A DNA stretch of 8,967 nucleotides from CAJBLF01 sp041679065 (GTDB taxonomy: Bacteria; Patescibacteriota; Gracilibacteria; Absconditabacterales; Absconditicoccaceae), in contig JBBABI010000044.1 of assembly GCA_041679065.1 (NCBI GenBank), positions 1-8,967 on the forward strand. The letters are read 5' to 3'. Positions 7,853 through 8,967 of the stretch are shown here, piece after piece; the first letter of the stretch is position 1, and each line of letters starts with the position of its first letter. The position numbers and the translations under genes are program-made. The notes beneath the pieces are model-generated. The model was given only the letters and a program-made list of their open reading frames with translations. It was not told the origin of the DNA and ran no database searches.

Positions 7853-8404
7853 CTAAGAGCTTCCTGCTAATATTATCTTATGCATAATACCATTTATTAA
7901 TTTCGGAGCTCATTCATCTGAATATCTTTTTGCTAATTCTATCATCTCATTGAGCAAGATTTCTTTGGGAGTCTGGATGGTTTTCCATTCGGTATAGCCG
8001 AGGATGAAGATGGCCTGATCTATGGTATCCATCTGATCGAAGGTGAATGTGGTCGCATAGGTATTTACTTGAGCAATGAGTTCATCTTTGTATTTGGGGA
8101 ATGCCAGAGCCACTTTAAAGAGATAATCAAAATCAATGTCGCTATCCGGCCGATTATCAAAAAACATATCAGCGAAATCTTTGATTTCCTCTTGGGTAGG
8201 GATATAGAGGTGTTCCTGGATCTTTTTTATAAATTCCTTTTTGGCTTCATCAAATTTCTCATTATCAGTCTTGAATACATAATCTACGAATAATATTTCA
8301 TCAATGATTGCATCCTTTTTTACCAAAGTATAAAAAAAACAATGCTGATAGAGATACGATAAGAGTATCTTCCTGGCATTGATTCTTCCGGTAACATTGA
8401 CCAT
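7853..8404 (-). CDS. nusB: Transcription antitermination factor NusB (one UGA-Gly codon)
   Basis: NusB pairs with NusE (S10) on boxA RNA to keep rRNA operon transcription processive. Read from ATG at 8404, the frame meets TGA at 7910-7912 and, with that as Gly, ends at TAG (7853-7855), giving 183 residues. The N-terminus INARKILLSYLYQ matches the family's first helix. MDTIDQAIFILGYTEW and TPKEILLNEMIELAKRYSDE match the core. The conserved tail, APKLINGIM (the family's S-x-KFVNGVL motif), lies beyond the TGA. Stopping at TGA would remove the last conserved helix, so read-through is required. The middle region (about 35-95) is more divergent and acidic. The gene lies downstream of rpmF on the same strand across a 114-base gap holding a long palindrome. 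No Shine-Dalgarno is seen. Confidence 0.9.
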
Positions 8405-8444
8405 ATGATATATACATTAATACACTAAAGACCGACAAAGAACT

Positions 8445-8515
8445 TAGATGGGAGAATTTAGATCTTAGACTTTAGACTTTTTTACTAAGCTCTAAGCGCT
8501 AAGTTCTAAGCTCTA
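8445..8515. repeat. Word-repeat imperfect palindrome C
   Basis: Two 31-base arms (8445-8475 and 8485-8515) flank a 9-base loop. They match at 22 positions when one is reverse-complemented. Each arm is a string of CTTAGA-like words, seen as CTAAG words in the right arm on the + strand. It lies between rpmF and nusB, inside a probable minus-strand transcription unit, and starts 3 bases after the rpmF stop codon in the direction of transcription. Confidence 0.65.
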
Positions 8516-8518
8516 TAT

Positions 8519-8749
8519 TTAAGCATTAACAACAGTATCTTTAGATTTAGATTTAATGGTAAGTATCTGTTTTCCTTTGTAATATCCACAAACTGGACAA
8601 ACTCTGTGTGTCAGCTTTTGAGCTCCGCAGTTTGCGCATTTCCCTATCTGATAGGTCTTTTGCAGTCTCTTGATATTTAATCCTTCCCAGGTAGAATGCC
8701 TTGAACGGCCTTTCGCTTGAGAGATCTTTTTTTTTGGTCAGATTGTCAT
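8519..8749 (-). CDS. rpmF: 50S ribosomal protein bL32 (UGA-Gly at codon 4)
   Basis: The 76-residue protein of the large ribosomal subunit starts MTI-(UGA)-PKKKISQAKGRSRHS, which fits the bL32 N-terminal P-K-[RK]-K-x-S-x-[SA]-[KR] pattern. It carries a four-cysteine zinc ribbon, C38-x2-C41 and C51-x2-C54, with the usual CPxCGxYKG context. The TGA at 8738-8740 is codon 4. There is no later Met in the protein, so the gene cannot be expressed without reading UGA as an amino acid. The stop is TAA (8519-8521). Upstream on the same strand lies rpmA and downstream lies nusB, an arrangement consistent with co-expression of translation genes. No Shine-Dalgarno is visible before the ATG. Confidence 0.92.
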
Positions 8750-8779
8750 TGTCTTAGATTAAAATATTAAAACATTACG

Positions 8780-8823
8780 AAGATTAAAAGATTAATTTTT
8801 TAGTTTTTTAATCTTTTAGTCTT
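8780..8823. repeat. Word-repeat palindrome D
   Basis: Two 16-base arms (8780-8795 and 8808-8823) match at 15 of 16 positions around a 12-base T-rich loop. The arms consist of GATTAAAA words. It abuts the rpmA stop codon and lies between rpmA and rpmF. It could act as a terminator or RNA-stabilising stem, but the stem has almost no G or C. Confidence 0.65.
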
Positions 8824-8967
8824 TTAATTTACCTCGACCATAGTTTTCAAATATTTTCTTCCATCGAAACGGGTGAATTTCTTGGTCTTGAATGCGACTA
8901 CTCCATCAGTTTGTGCATGGATAGAAAAATCATTCCCTATATAGGTATTTTTACCGCATTCATATTT
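8824..8967 (-). CDS. rpmA: 50S ribosomal protein bL27, C-terminal part
   Basis: The N-terminal part lies outside the window. The 47 visible residues run from KYECGKNTYIGNDFSIHAQT to the C-terminus. They match bL27's G-x-N-x-x-x-G-x-D-x-[ST]-[IL]-x-A pattern and the following DGVVAFKTKK strand. The stop is TAA (8824-8826). bL27 sits near the peptidyl transferase centre of the 50S subunit, and in most bacteria its gene follows rplU, so rplU may lie just beyond the window edge. The four visible glycines all use GGN. It heads the minus-strand group with rpmF and nusB. Confidence 0.88.
   Translation of the reverse strand, partial: KYECGKNTYIGNDFSIHAQTDGVVAFKTKKFTRFDGRKYLKTMVEVN

Noticed and set aside
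7679..7870. Open frame overlapping the pyrF end and the N gap
   Set aside because: It runs through a terminator and ambiguous bases and has no family features.
8405..8444. Possible minus-strand promoter directly before nusB (TTGTCG with a TATATA-like box)
   Set aside because: The spacing (18) and the closeness of the -10-like box to the ATG make it unconvincing. AT-rich sequence gives such matches by chance.

Overview
This window reads as an accessory-plus-housekeeping stretch from a bacterium of the candidate phyla Absconditabacteria (SR1) or Gracilibacteria. The decisive clue is the genetic code. One reading frame runs from about 417 to 5798 with 39 in-frame TGA codons and no internal TAA or TAG. 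nusB and rpmF also need a TGA read as an amino acid to make complete proteins. Internal repeats and family motifs place these TGAs at glycine positions, which is translation table 25 (UGA = Gly). All visible stops are TAA or TAG. The DNA is AT-rich, and a 10-base N gap at 7799-7808 marks it as a draft, probably metagenomic, scaffold.

Layout. Bases 2-202 hold the 3' end of a protein gene that contains two TGA-Gly codons. It is followed by a non-coding stretch (203-416) with a rho-independent terminator and a promoter-like pair. Bases 417-5798 encode a ~1793-residue secreted or membrane-anchored surface protein. Its parts are an N-terminal hydrophobic segment, two duplicated modules each with a right-handed beta-helix, several Ig-like or FN3-like beta-sandwich repeats, and three tandem ~45-residue C-terminal repeats. 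Bases 5799-6017 hold a long imperfect hairpin and a good sigma70-type promoter. This promoter leads into pyrE-pyrF (6018-7722), the last two enzymes of UMP synthesis, closed by a strong terminator. On the opposite strand (8967 down to 7853) run rpmA (bL27, partial), rpmF (bL32) and nusB, a translation and transcription gene group converging on pyrF.

Three points deserve attention. First, recoding is pervasive, including at codon 4 of an essential ribosomal protein gene. Second, pyrE-pyrF uses no UGA in 37 glycine codons, while the large gene uses UGA for about a quarter of its glycines. Third, the intergenic gaps contain long imperfect palindromes whose arms are themselves strings of short degenerate words; a different word is used in most gaps, and one such element coincides with the assembly gap. 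I know of no name for this element class.
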